From Streptomyces globosus (GTDB lineage: Bacteria; Actinomycetota; Actinomycetes; Streptomycetales; Streptomycetaceae), in contig NZ_CP030862.1 in the NCBI RefSeq assembly GCF_003325375.1, positions 5,399,501 to 5,463,500 on the forward strand: 64,000 nucleotides of DNA, read 5' to 3'. Position 1 is the stretch's first letter. Every line of letters begins with the position of its first letter. Both the position numbers and the translations under genes were made by a program. The notes below the pieces were generated by a model that saw only the letters and a list, made by a program, of their open reading frames with translations, searched no databases and was not told the DNA's origin. This document shows, in pieces, positions 34,321 through 43,359 of this stretch.

Positions 34321-34857
34321 GTGAGCATTGACGACATGATCCTGTTCCGGCGGGCCGTGGAGACGGATGCCGCCATGCTGGCGGGCCTGTTCGACCGGGC
34401 CGCCCGGTGGATGCAGCAGAACGGCATCGAGCAGTGGAAGCCCGGGGACAGGGACGCCGCGCACTTCGCGGCGCGGATGCGCGACGGCGAGGTGTGGCTC
34501 GCGGTCGGCTCCGAGGGGCGGATCGCCGGCGCGTACGAGCTGTGGTGGTCGGACGAGGAGGCCTGGGGCGTGCAGCCCCCGGTCGCCGGGTACGTCCACC
34601 GGCTGATGGTGGAGCGCCGGACCGCGCCCGCGGGGACCGGCCGGCGGATGCTCGAACACGCCGAGCGCCGGATCGCCGGCTCGGGCCTGCCGCGGGCGCG
34701 GCTGGACTGCCTCTCCACCAACCCCCGGCTGCTCGCGTACTACCAGGACGCGGGCTACCGGGTGGTCGGGGAGTTCCCCCACAAGGAGGGCAGGGACGGC
34801 CGCGTCTACGGAGTGGTCCTCCTGGAGAAGCGGCTGGACCGGCTCAGCGTCGTGTGA
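34321..34857 (+). CDS. GNAT family N-acetyltransferase
   Basis: 178 residues starting GTG 34321 (ATG 34336 is possible). GNAT elements: ILFRRAVETDAAMLAGLFDR, the core strand YVHRLMVERR followed by TAPAGTGRRMLEHAERR as the acetyl-CoA loop, LDCLSTNPRLLAYYQDAGYR near the end. The substrate is unknown. Its last 14 bp overlap the end of the convergent pullulanase gene. Confidence 0.88.
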   Translation: MSIDDMILFRRAVETDAAMLAGLFDRAARWMQQNGIEQWKPGDRDAAHFAARMRDGEVWLAVGSEGRIAGAYELWWSDEEAWGVQPPVAGYVHRLMVERRTAPAGTGRRMLEHAERRIAGSGLPRARLDCLSTNPRLLAYYQDAGYRVVGEFPHKEGRDGRVYGVVLLEKRLDRLSVV

Positions 34858-37800
34858 ACACCGCGACGGTCCTGGCCGGGACGGTGAACCCTCCCGTCCT
34901 CGCCTCGTACGCGGCCTTCCGGGCCACCGGGTCGGAGCCCGCGGCCTGCACCGGGTGGAGCAGGTAGCCGGTGCCGGCGAGGGCGGGGACGCGCTGCTCC
35001 TGCGTCTGCGGGGTGGCGTTGAAGACGACGGCGAGGTCGCCGAGCACCATCGTGATGACCCCGGGCGTCTCCTCCTTCCCGGAGAGCGGGAAGGAGAGCG
35101 CCGCCTGGACCTGTTCCGCCGTGCCGAGCCGGAAGGACGGCTCGGTGGTGCGGATGCGCAGCAGGTCGCGGTAGGCGGCCGAGGCGCCGCTGATCTCGGT
35201 GCAGCCGGGGGCGGGGCCGGTCAGCAGGGGCTTGGCGTACGTCCACTTCGGCTTGTTGTCGGCTGCCGGGGGCAGGCCGCGGCCGAAGCCGTTGCCGGCG
35301 CGGCAGTCCCAGTGGATGGCGTTGAACCAGTCCCCGCTGTCGTAGGAGTTGCGGTCGAGGGACTTGGAGCGGAGCAGGTCCGTGCCGGCCTGGGACAGGG
35401 CGGGGCCCTGGGAGAGCGCGGAGACGGCCATCGCCAGGACCTGCATGCGGGCCCGGTCGGCGGTGGGGGTGTCCTGCGGGAGCTTGAACGCCAGGGCGTC
35501 GTAGAGGGTTTCGTTGTCGTGGGCGTCGGAGTAGGCGAGGGCGTCGCCGGGGGCGGCCGCGTAGCCGGCCGGGGCGCCGTTGTAGTCGACCTCGGAGCCC
35601 TTGACGCGGCGCCCCGAGGTGTCGGTGAAGGCGTACGAGGCGAGGTTGCCGGAGAGGCCGACCTTGATCAGGTCCTGGTCGTGCAGCAGGCGGGCCCGCT
35701 GCTCGGCCGGGCTGCCGTTCGCGGGCGAGCCGTTGGGGGCGGTGAACAGGCCGGAGGCGAAGCCCTGGACGCGCGGGTCCTCGTCGAAGGGGCCGCCGCC
35801 GCGGACGGCGTCGCGGGCCCGGTCGGAGAAGGTGGCGATGCCGGTGCCCGCCATGTTGGCCTGGGTGGCCTGGACGAAGCGGGCGTCGTTCGCGACCTCG
35901 CCGAAGTTCCAGCCCTCGCCGTAGAGGATGATCCGCTTGCCGTCGACGCCGTCCTTCTCCATGGTGAGGGCGTCGAGGGCCTTGCGGACGGCCAGGATGT
36001 TGTCCTTCGGGTGGTGTCCCATCAGGTCGAAGCGGAAGCCGTCGACCTTGTACTCCTTCGCCCAGGTGGTGATCGAGTCGACGACGAGGCGGCCCATCAT
36101 GGCGTTCTCGGGGGCGGTGTTGGCGCAGCAGGTGGAGGTGGCGACGCTGCCGTCGGGCAGGAGCCGCTGGTAGTAGCCGGGGACGATCCGGTCGAGGACG
36201 GACTTGCCGTCCTGCCCGGCGGCCACGGTGTGGTTGTAGACGACGTCCATGACCGTGCGCAGGCCGGCGCCGTTCAGCGCCTGGACCATCTTGCGGAACT
36301 CGACGGTCCGGGCGGTGCCGTCCGGGTTGCTCGCGTAGCTGCCCTCCGGGACGGTGTAGTGCAGGGGGTCGTAGCCCCAGTTGTAGGAGTCCTTCGCCGC
36401 CGCGGCGGCGATGCAGGCCTGCTGCTCCTCGGAGTCCGGTGCGTACACCTTCAGGTCGCAGGCGGGTTCGGTGCGGTCGCCGGGCTTCTCGGGGATGGTG
36501 CCGATGTCGAAGGCCGGCAGGAGGTGGACGTAGGAGGTGCCGGCGGCGGCGAGGCCGCGCAGGTGCCGCATGCCCCGGGAGTCGGCGTCGGTGAAGGCCA
36601 GGTACTGGCCGGGGTGCTTGCTGGTGGGGTCGGCGACGGAGAAGTCGCGGATGTGGAGTTCCTGGATCTGCGCGTTGGTGAAGGGGACCGCGGCGGGCTT
36701 GCGCAGCTGCCGCCAGCCGGGCGGGGCCAGCTTCGGGTCGGCGAGGTCGACGGCGAGGCTCGCCGCCGAGTCCGCGGTCAGGGCGGTGGAGTACGGGTCG
36801 GTGACCAGGTTGCGTACGATCTGCCGGGCCCCGGGCGCCCAGACGGTGACGGCGTACCGGTAGGGCTTGCCGGTCCAGGAGCGCTCGCCGCGCGCCGACC
36901 AGACGCCGGTGGCGTCGTCGCGGCGCATCGGCAGGATGCGGCCGTCGAGTTCGAGCTCGACGGTGCGGGCGGTCGGCGCCCACACCGACAGGGTGGGACG
37001 GCCGTCCTTGAAGACGGGGCCGAGCGCGCTGTTGTTCGCGTACAGGTCGTCGAGGACCCCGGCGAGCTGGACGCCGGTGGCGGCGAGGACCGCCCCGTTG
37101 GCGGCCCGGGCGGAGGCCGTGACCTGGCCGCGCAGGGCGCCCCGGACGCGGTCGCGGTCGCGGGCGTCCACGCGGTGCGCGGTGTGTCCGGCGAGGTGCG
37201 GGAACTTCTTCTTCTGCGCGTCGGTCAGCGTGCCGGGCGTGAGCCGGATCCACTGCGCCGTCCCGGTCAGGGTGCCGTTCTCGGCCTTGACCGACCCGTC
37301 GGCGGAGGCGAGGAGCTGGACGGACGCGGCGGCCGCGGGGGCGTTCCAGGCGACGGTGTCCCGGTCGATCCAGACGGCGTGCGCCGCGCCGAGGTCGAGG
37401 CCGGCGGCGGAGCCCGCGGGCTGCGGCAGCAGGTAGGGGGCCCGTCCGCCGAGCATCCACACCTCGTGGCCGACGGCCTTGAGGTCGAGGGACTGGTCGG
37501 TCGGGAGGTCCTTCTCGTCGCCCTTGTGGACGATGTAGCTCAGCGACTCGGCTCCGGCGGCGAGGGGCACCTCGAAGACGGCTCCGTAGGAGTCGATGCG
37601 GGCGGGGGCCAGCGGCTTGGACCAGTCGGTGGGGTGGGCGGCGCCGGCCCAGACGTGCAGGCCCCAGCCGTCGTAGTTCCCGTCGGCGCGCTGGTAGTGC
37701 AGGACGGCCTTGGTGCGGTCCTGCGGCGGGTAGGCGGGCCGCTCGGTGCGGACGGCCTCCTGGCCCTGCTCCAGCCAGACCTCGCCGGTGCGGGTCACGT

Positions 37801-40252
37801 CGAGGGTGCGGTCCGCGGCGACGTCCTTGTTGCCGTCCTTGTCGATGACGAGGTAGCCGATCGAGGAGGCGCCGGGCTTGAGGCGGACGTACGCGAACGC
37901 CCCGTAGGCGTCGCGGCCGGTGAAGGCGTGGCCCTCGGGCCAGGGCGTCGCCTCGCCCTCGGCGAGGTCGCCCCAGGCGTAGAGGCGCCAGTTCGTGTAG
38001 TCGCCGTCGGGGCGGCGGTAGTGGACGACGGCGTACTCGCGCTGCGTCGCGGTGGGCACTCCGGGGGGCGGCAGCTGCCCGGCGGTCGATGCGGCGAGCG
38101 CGCTCGCGGTGCGTCCGGCGGAGTCGACGGCGACGGCCTTGTACCGCAGCGGGGTGCCGGGCTTGGCGTCGACGTGCTGGGTGGTCTTGTAGGGGGCGTG
38201 GTCGGCGGAGCCGAGGACCTGCCAGGGGCCGTTGCCGGCCTGGGCGGCGAAGACGACCCGGTTCAGGCCGCCGCCGCTGACCTCGGCGGACACCTCGACG
38301 GTGCCGGCGGCGCCGGCGGCCGGGGCCTTCAGCGTCAGCGCGGGCCTGTCCGCCGGGGCGGCGACCGGTTCGAGGGCCCTGAGGACGACCGTGCCGAGGG
38401 CGGGCAGCGGGACGGTCAGCTTGCCGTCGGCGGTGGCGCGGATGATCGCGGTCCCGCCGTACAGGGTGCGGTACTGGGCTCCGGCCGGGGCGTCGATGCG
38501 GACGGTGCGCTCCTCGGCCGCGTTGTTCGCGGCGACGAGGTACTCGTGCCGCGGGGCGGGGCGGGCCTTGTCCTTGCCGCCCTTGCCCTTGCCCTTGCCG
38601 CCCTTGCCGCCGGCGGCGGGGGCGTCGGTGCGGGCGAAGGCGTAGACGGAGCCGTCGTTCAGGCGCTCGCTCTGGACGCCGTCGCGCAGGGCCGGGTGCT
38701 CGCGGGTGAGCTTGGAGAGGGCGGCGATCTGCCGGTAGAGGGGGTGGGAGGGGTCGTAGGCGTCGGCGGCGTGCGTGCGGTCGGTGCCGAGCTGGTCGTC
38801 GTCGAGGTAGTCGGCGGTCCTGGACGCGAAGAGGGGCTGGCGGGCGTCCTTGTCGCCGCCGGCGCCGGTGAAGCCCTGTTCGTCGCCGGCGTAGACGACG
38901 GGGTTGCCGCGGCTGAGGAACATCAGCTCGTTGGCGAGCCGGTAGCGGGCCAGGAGCTCCTGTTCGCCGGCGCCGGGCCGGTCCTGGCGCAGGAAGGCGC
39001 CGAAGCGGCCCATGTCGTGGTTGCCGAGGAAGGTGACCTGCTCGTAGGCGTTCGCCTTGTCGGTGGTGTACCGGTAGTCGTCGGCGAGGACCGCGGAGAG
39101 GCGTCCGGCGCCGGCGCCCTGGGAGGCGTAGGCGCGGATGGCGTCCTGGAGCGGGAAGTCGAGGGTGGCGTCGAGTCGGCCGCGGGTCACGTAGGGGGAG
39201 GTGACGGCGGTGTCGGCGGAGTAGACCTCGCCGAACATGAAGAAGTCCTTGCGGCCCTGCTTGGCGGCGTACTTGTCGAGGGCGGTGGCCCACTGGGTCC
39301 AGAAGCCGGTGTTGACGTGCTTGACCGTGTCGATGCGGAAGCCGTCGATACGGAAGTCCTTGACCCACTTCTCGTAGATCTTCTGCATGCCGCTGACGAC
39401 CTCGGGGCGCTCGGTCCACAGGTCGTCGAGGCCGAAGAAATCGCCGTGCTCGGAGGACTCGCCGGCGAAGGTGGAGTCGCCCCGGTTGTGGTACATCGCC
39501 GGGTCGTTGAGCCAGGCGGGGACCTTCAGGTTCTTCTTCCCCTCGGGGACGAATGGGGTGCGGGGGAACGCGGAGAGGTCGGTGGCGGGGAACTTGCGGC
39601 CGCCGGCCGCGTAGTCGGCGTCGTCGAAAGGGACGCCGTCCTTGGTGAGGTAGGGGAAGGCGCCCTTCGACAGGTAGGAGTAGGACTGCTCCTTGTAGTC
39701 GACGACGTCGGCGGTGTGGTTGGTGATGACGTCGAAGAAGACCTTCATCCCCTTGGCGTGTGCCTTGTCGATGAGCCGGGTGAGGTCGTCGTTGGTGCCG
39801 AAGTGCGGGTCGACCTGCGTGAAGTCGGTGATCCAGTAGCCGTGGTAGCCGGCGGAGACGTCGTCGCCCTTGCCCTGCACGGGCTGGTTCTTGAAGATCG
39901 GCGCCATCCAGATGGCGGTGGTGCCGAGCCCCTTGATGTAGTCCAGCCGGTCGGTGAGGCCCTTGAGGTCGCCGCCCTGGTAGAAGCCCTTGTCGGTGGG
40001 GTCGAGGCCGGTTTGCAGGCGGGTGCCGGTGAGGCCGCCGGTGTCGTTGCGGCGGTCGCCGTTGGCGAACCGGTCGGGGAGGACGAAGTAGAACTGCTCG
40101 CGGGTGAGGTCGTGCCGTGCGGGCTCGGCGGCGAGTGCCGCGTCCGAGGGCGGGGCCGGCGGCCGGGTGGTGCCGGCGGCCGCGGCGGGCAGGGCGGGCA
40201 GGAGCGTCGCCGCCAGTGCGGCGGCGAGGACTCCTGCGGCTGGGCGGGTCAA
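34844..40252 (-). CDS. pulA: Secreted dual-domain alpha-amylase/pullulanase
   Basis: 1802 residues with a Sec signal peptide (MTRPAAGVLAAALAATLLPA). First catalytic GH13 domain (about 45-640): DVITNHTADV, GFRIDTVKHVN, FMFGEVYS and FLGNHDMGR. Two PUD/CBM41-like starch-binding modules follow (HYRRPDGDYTNWRLYAWG and HYQRADGNYDGWGLHVWAG). The pullulanase part carries CBM48-like sequence and YNWGYDP, DVVYNHTVA, GFRFDLMGHHP, YGEGWNFG and YSDAHDNETLYD. It should debranch pullulan and starch (alpha-1,6) while also cutting alpha-1,4 bonds. The only start next to a ribosome binding site (GAGGAG) is TTG 40252. It lies downstream of the alpha-amylase gene, separated by a strong hairpin. Confidence 0.93.
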   Translation of the reverse strand: MTRPAAGVLAAALAATLLPALPAAAAGTTRPPAPPSDAALAAEPARHDLTREQFYFVLPDRFANGDRRNDTGGLTGTRLQTGLDPTDKGFYQGGDLKGLTDRLDYIKGLGTTAIWMAPIFKNQPVQGKGDDVSAGYHGYWITDFTQVDPHFGTNDDLTRLIDKAHAKGMKVFFDVITNHTADVVDYKEQSYSYLSKGAFPYLTKDGVPFDDADYAAGGRKFPATDLSAFPRTPFVPEGKKNLKVPAWLNDPAMYHNRGDSTFAGESSEHGDFFGLDDLWTERPEVVSGMQKIYEKWVKDFRIDGFRIDTVKHVNTGFWTQWATALDKYAAKQGRKDFFMFGEVYSADTAVTSPYVTRGRLDATLDFPLQDAIRAYASQGAGAGRLSAVLADDYRYTTDKANAYEQVTFLGNHDMGRFGAFLRQDRPGAGEQELLARYRLANELMFLSRGNPVVYAGDEQGFTGAGGDKDARQPLFASRTADYLDDDQLGTDRTHAADAYDPSHPLYRQIAALSKLTREHPALRDGVQSERLNDGSVYAFARTDAPAAGGKGGKGKGKGGKDKARPAPRHEYLVAANNAAEERTVRIDAPAGAQYRTLYGGTAIIRATADGKLTVPLPALGTVVLRALEPVAAPADRPALTLKAPAAGAAGTVEVSAEVSGGGLNRVVFAAQAGNGPWQVLGSADHAPYKTTQHVDAKPGTPLRYKAVAVDSAGRTASALAASTAGQLPPPGVPTATQREYAVVHYRRPDGDYTNWRLYAWGDLAEGEATPWPEGHAFTGRDAYGAFAYVRLKPGASSIGYLVIDKDGNKDVAADRTLDVTRTGEVWLEQGQEAVRTERPAYPPQDRTKAVLHYQRADGNYDGWGLHVWAGAAHPTDWSKPLAPARIDSYGAVFEVPLAAGAESLSYIVHKGDEKDLPTDQSLDLKAVGHEVWMLGGRAPYLLPQPAGSAAGLDLGAAHAVWIDRDTVAWNAPAAAASVQLLASADGSVKAENGTLTGTAQWIRLTPGTLTDAQKKKFPHLAGHTAHRVDARDRDRVRGALRGQVTASARAANGAVLAATGVQLAGVLDDLYANNSALGPVFKDGRPTLSVWAPTARTVELELDGRILPMRRDDATGVWSARGERSWTGKPYRYAVTVWAPGARQIVRNLVTDPYSTALTADSAASLAVDLADPKLAPPGWRQLRKPAAVPFTNAQIQELHIRDFSVADPTSKHPGQYLAFTDADSRGMRHLRGLAAAGTSYVHLLPAFDIGTIPEKPGDRTEPACDLKVYAPDSEEQQACIAAAAAKDSYNWGYDPLHYTVPEGSYASNPDGTARTVEFRKMVQALNGAGLRTVMDVVYNHTVAAGQDGKSVLDRIVPGYYQRLLPDGSVATSTCCANTAPENAMMGRLVVDSITTWAKEYKVDGFRFDLMGHHPKDNILAVRKALDALTMEKDGVDGKRIILYGEGWNFGEVANDARFVQATQANMAGTGIATFSDRARDAVRGGGPFDEDPRVQGFASGLFTAPNGSPANGSPAEQRARLLHDQDLIKVGLSGNLASYAFTDTSGRRVKGSEVDYNGAPAGYAAAPGDALAYSDAHDNETLYDALAFKLPQDTPTADRARMQVLAMAVSALSQGPALSQAGTDLLRSKSLDRNSYDSGDWFNAIHWDCRAGNGFGRGLPPAADNKPKWTYAKPLLTGPAPGCTEISGASAAYRDLLRIRTTEPSFRLGTAEQVQAALSFPLSGKEETPGVITMVLGDLAVVFNATPQTQEQRVPALAGTGYLLHPVQAAGSDPVARKAAYEARTGGFTVPARTVAVFTRR

Positions 40253-40278
40253 GGCGTCGTCTCCTCGGGTGCGTGGAG

Positions 40279-40326
40279 AGGGCCGCCCGGCGCGGACCGG
40301 GTCCGGTGCGGGCGCCGGGCGGCCCT
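40279..40326 (-). terminator. Strong hairpin between alpha-amylase and pullulanase genes
   Basis: A perfect 15-bp stem (AGGGCCGCCCGGCGC with its complement at 40312-40326) and an inner GGACC/GGTCC pair in the loop, 13 bp after the amylase stop codon. No separate operator or promoter is evident before pulA, so it may set the ratio of the two transcripts. Confidence 0.75.
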
Positions 40327-40339
40327 GGCAGCGGGTCGG

Positions 40340-42079
40340 TCAGTTGCGCCAGGTGTCGTTCAGGACGACCTTGCCGTCGGCCGGGACGGTGGCGGTGCGG
40401 TTGGCGCCGCTCTCCCAGGTGGTGTTCCCGGCGGCGTCGCGGCGGATGTACTTGTACGAGAACACGGTGCCGGGCGGCAGCTGCACGTCGAGCTTCCACA
40501 CCGGGTAGGCGGCGGGGTCGAGCTTGGGCGCGGCGGCCGGGTTCCATCCGCCGAGTTCGGCGCGGTCGCCCGCGATGTGGATGTTCTGGCCGAACACGGT
40601 GGTGGCGTTGACGGCGAAGGACGCGCCGGTGCCGTCCTGGGTCCCGGAGCAGGTGCGGGCGCCGGTGTGCAGGGCGAGTGCGGTGCCGGGGGCGACGGTG
40701 GCGGTGAACCGGCCGTCCGAGCCGACGGTGACGGTCCGTCCGCTCTGCACGTCGCAGTAGGCGCCGCCGGGCAGGGAGGTCTGGAAGGTGCGGGTGAGGG
40801 CGTGGGACTCGTGGTTCAGGGCCACGTACGCCTTGCTGCCGCGGCCGAAGGCGATCTGGTCGCCGCCGTTGTCCCACCAGTCGGTGACGGCCTGCCCGCG
40901 GGCGGTGTTGCGGAAGCCGACCATCGAGGAGATCTCGCGCCAGGCGTGCTGGCACTTCCAGCCGTCGCTGTAGCAGGCGTTGACCGTGCCGCCGTTCGGC
41001 GGGCCGGCGTCCTTGTCGGTCCAGTCGTAGCCGGAGTGGACGTCCGGGGAGCCGTAGGGCCAGGCCAGCATGAAGACGTGGGCGAGGGTGTGGGCGGAGC
41101 CGTTCTTGTGGCTGAGGCTCTCGCCGTTGCGCTCGGTGTCGTGGTTGGCGACGAAGACGCCGGACTTGCCTGAGGACATGTAGCCCCAGGCCTCGCCGAA
41201 GTTCTTCAGGTAGGCGAGGTTCTCGGACTGGAAGATGCGCTTGAGGTCGCGGGCGTAGCGGAACTCCTGGACGTCGCCGCTGCCCAGGTACTCGCTCGGG
41301 TCGACGGCCTCGCCGGCGCCGTGGATCGCCTCGTGCTTCCAGTAGGCGCCGGGGTTGCTGAGCCGGGACTTGATGTTGGCCAGGTCGGTGGCCGGCATGT
41401 GCTTGGCTGCGTCGATGCGGAAGCCGTCGACGCCGAGCGAGAGCAGGTCGTTCAGGTAGCCGGCGATCCGGGAGCGGACGTGCTCCTCGCCGGTGTCGAG
41501 GTCGGCGAGCTGGACGAGCTCGCAGTTCTGGACGTTGGCGCGGTCGCGGTAGTTGTCGCCGATGGTGGTGCGGCAGTCGTCCATGTCGGCGCCGGTGTAG
41601 ATGCCGGGGTAGTCGTACTTGCGGTAGGTGCTGCCGCCGGTGCCGGTGAGGGTGGCGTTCGCGTCGGCGGGGCCGGCCATGTGGTTGATGACGGAGTCCA
41701 CGACGACCTTGACGCCGGCGGCGTGGCAAGTGTCGATCATCGCCTTGAAGGCGGCCCGGTCACCGAGCCGCGAGGCGATCTTGTAGCTGACCGGCTGGTA
41801 CGAGGTCCACCACTGGGAGCCCTGGACGTGCTCCTGGGGCGGGGAGACCTGGACGTATCCGTAGCCGGCGGGGCCGAGGCTGTCCGTGCAGGCCTTGGCG
41901 ACCGAGTCGAAGCGCCACTCGAACAGCACGGCGGTGACGTCCTTGTCGCCGGGCGGGGACGCCTGGGCAGGGGGTGCCTGTGCGGTGAGGGTCGCGGCGG
42001 CGAGGGCGGCGGCGGCGAGCAGCGCGGCGCCGCTCGCCCGGCGTGGGGCGGCGGGCGGTCTGGCGTCGATGGCAGACAT
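40340..42079 (-). CDS. Secreted alpha-amylase with CBM20
   Basis: 579 residues. ATG 42079 has AGGAGG. The signal peptide (with ASGAALLAAAALAAATLTAQ) is cleaved near QAPPAQA. GH13 motifs: DSVINHM, GFRIDAAKHM with the nucleophile Asp, WKHEAIHGAGEAV with the acid Glu, and FVANHDTERNG. A C-terminal starch-binding CBM20 (about 480-579) contains FAVNATTVFGQNIHIAG, GGWNPAAAPKLD and FSYKYIRRDAAG. It makes maltose and malto-oligosaccharides outside the cell. Three TTGC/GCAA elements lie 63-90 bp upstream. Confidence 0.95.
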   Translation of the reverse strand: MSAIDARPPAAPRRASGAALLAAAALAAATLTAQAPPAQASPPGDKDVTAVLFEWRFDSVAKACTDSLGPAGYGYVQVSPPQEHVQGSQWWTSYQPVSYKIASRLGDRAAFKAMIDTCHAAGVKVVVDSVINHMAGPADANATLTGTGGSTYRKYDYPGIYTGADMDDCRTTIGDNYRDRANVQNCELVQLADLDTGEEHVRSRIAGYLNDLLSLGVDGFRIDAAKHMPATDLANIKSRLSNPGAYWKHEAIHGAGEAVDPSEYLGSGDVQEFRYARDLKRIFQSENLAYLKNFGEAWGYMSSGKSGVFVANHDTERNGESLSHKNGSAHTLAHVFMLAWPYGSPDVHSGYDWTDKDAGPPNGGTVNACYSDGWKCQHAWREISSMVGFRNTARGQAVTDWWDNGGDQIAFGRGSKAYVALNHESHALTRTFQTSLPGGAYCDVQSGRTVTVGSDGRFTATVAPGTALALHTGARTCSGTQDGTGASFAVNATTVFGQNIHIAGDRAELGGWNPAAAPKLDPAAYPVWKLDVQLPPGTVFSYKYIRRDAAGNTTWESGANRTATVPADGKVVLNDTWRN

Positions 42080-42141
42080 GCGGGGGCCTCCTGGCGGGAG
42101 AGGTTGGGGATTGTGGCGACCGTAGGGGCCGCCCCCGCGTG

Positions 42142-42170
42142 TTGCAAGACTTTGCGCAAGAGATTGCAGA
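42142..42170 (-). promoter_or_regulatory. Candidate LacI-family operator of the amylase gene
   Basis: TTGC elements start at 42142 (gttgcaag), 42152 (tttgcgcaag, a perfect TTGCGCAA palindrome) and 42164 (attgcag), about one helical turn apart. Streptomyces amylase promoters are known to carry CTTGCAG-type repeats bound by MalR/Reg1-like repressors; which LacI protein binds here is not shown. Confidence 0.65.
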
Positions 42171-42274
42171 ATTGTTTCCGGCCGGTAGGGACCCAGATCC
42201 TCCCCAACCACCCCTCAACGGCGCCGACTTGAGCGCCGCTCCGCCGGCCCCCCGGCCCGGGCCCCGGACATGGC

Positions 42275-42308
42275 GGCGCCGGGACCCCGTGATCGGGGCC
42301 CCGGCGCC
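42275..42308 (-). terminator. Terminator after the LacI-family gene
   Basis: GGCGCCGGGACCCCG pairs with 42294-42308 with one mismatch and a TGAT loop, 32-65 bp past the stop codon. A second hairpin, CTCGGGG/CCCCGAG, lies at 42318-42336. Confidence 0.75.
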
Positions 42309-42339
42309 GGGCGGGGTCTCGGGGGTCGGCCCCGAGCTT

Positions 42340-43359
42340 TCAGGTGCGCAGCGGCGGCGGGGCCGTCGAGCCCCGGACCACCAGCTCCGGTTGGAAGACG
42401 TATTCGGTTCTCTGGACGGGCGTGCCGCCGACCGCCTCCAGCAGGGCGCCGACCGCGGCCGTCGCCATGGCGCGCACCGGCTGGCGGACGGTCGTCAGCG
42501 GCGGGTCGGTGAAGGCGATCAGCGGCGAGTCGTCGAACCCGACCACCGACACGTCCTCGGGGACGCGCAGCCCGCGCGCCCGGGCCGCCCTTATCACGCC
42601 GAGCGCCATGGGGTCGCTGCCGCAGACGATGCCCGTGCAGCCGCGGTCGAGGAGCGCGACGCCGGCGGCGTGGCCGCCTTCGACCGTGAACAGGGTGCGC
42701 TGGATCAGCCCCTCGGCCTCCGCCCCCGGGACGGCCGCGGTGAAGCCCTGCTCCTTGCGGGCCGACGGCACGTACCGGGTCGGCCCGATCGCGAGGCCGA
42801 TCCGCCGGTGCCCGAGGGCCTCCAGGTGCCGGACGGCCATGTCGGCCGCGGCCCGGTCGTCCGGGGAGATGAACGGGGCGTTCACCTGCTCGTTGAAGCC
42901 GTTGATCATCACGAACGGCACGCCGCGGGAGGCGAGCCGCTGGTAGCGGGCCGGGTCCGCGTGCGAGTCGGCGTGCAGGCCGGACAGGAACACGATCCCG
43001 GTGACGCCGCGCGCCTCCAGCTGCTCGACGAGCTCGTCCTCGGTGGCCCCGCCGGGGGTCTGCGTGCACAGCACCGGCGTGTACCCGTGGCCCGCCAGGG
43101 CCTGTTCGATGACCTGCGCGAACGCCGGGAAGATCGGGTTGGTCAGCTCGGGTATGAGCAGCCCGACCAGCCCGTTGCTGCGGCGCTTCAGCCGGACGGG
43201 CCGCTCGTATCCGAGCAGGTCCATCGCGGCCAGCACCTTGTGCCGGGTGCCGGCCGCGACGCCCGTCTTGCCGTTGAGGACCCGGCTGACGGTCGCCTCG
43301 CTGACCTGGGCCTGCGCGGCGATGTCCGTCAGCCGGAGGGGTGTGTCCCCGCTGGTCAC
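42340..43359 (-). CDS. LacI family regulator, MalR paralogue
   Basis: 339 residues with the LacI helix-turn-helix RLTDIAAQAQVSEATVSRVL followed by NGKTGVAAGTRHKVLAAMDL and the LGYERP hinge. The effector domain ends FDDSPLIAFTDPPLTTVRQP and PELVVRGST. It is closely similar to the second LacI gene at 50.1 kb. GTG 43359 overlaps the alpha-glucosidase stop codon by 4 bp (GTGA), so it is the last gene of the malE-malF-malG-glucosidase operon. It probably senses a maltodextrin and controls amylase or mal genes. Confidence 0.92.
   Translation of the reverse strand: MTSGDTPLRLTDIAAQAQVSEATVSRVLNGKTGVAAGTRHKVLAAMDLLGYERPVRLKRRSNGLVGLLIPELTNPIFPAFAQVIEQALAGHGYTPVLCTQTPGGATEDELVEQLEARGVTGIVFLSGLHADSHADPARYQRLASRGVPFVMINGFNEQVNAPFISPDDRAAADMAVRHLEALGHRRIGLAIGPTRYVPSARKEQGFTAAVPGAEAEGLIQRTLFTVEGGHAAGVALLDRGCTGIVCGSDPMALGVIRAARARGLRVPEDVSVVGFDDSPLIAFTDPPLTTVRQPVRAMATAAVGALLEAVGGTPVQRTEYVFQPELVVRGSTAPPPLRT

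Noticed and set aside
34955..41173. A 2072-codon plus-strand open frame opposite the amylase and pullulanase genes.
   Set aside because: It is composed of Gly/Val/Ala/Arg/Asp-rich text with no domain, and lies antisense to two genes with unmistakable GH13 motifs; high GC content makes such long shadow frames common.
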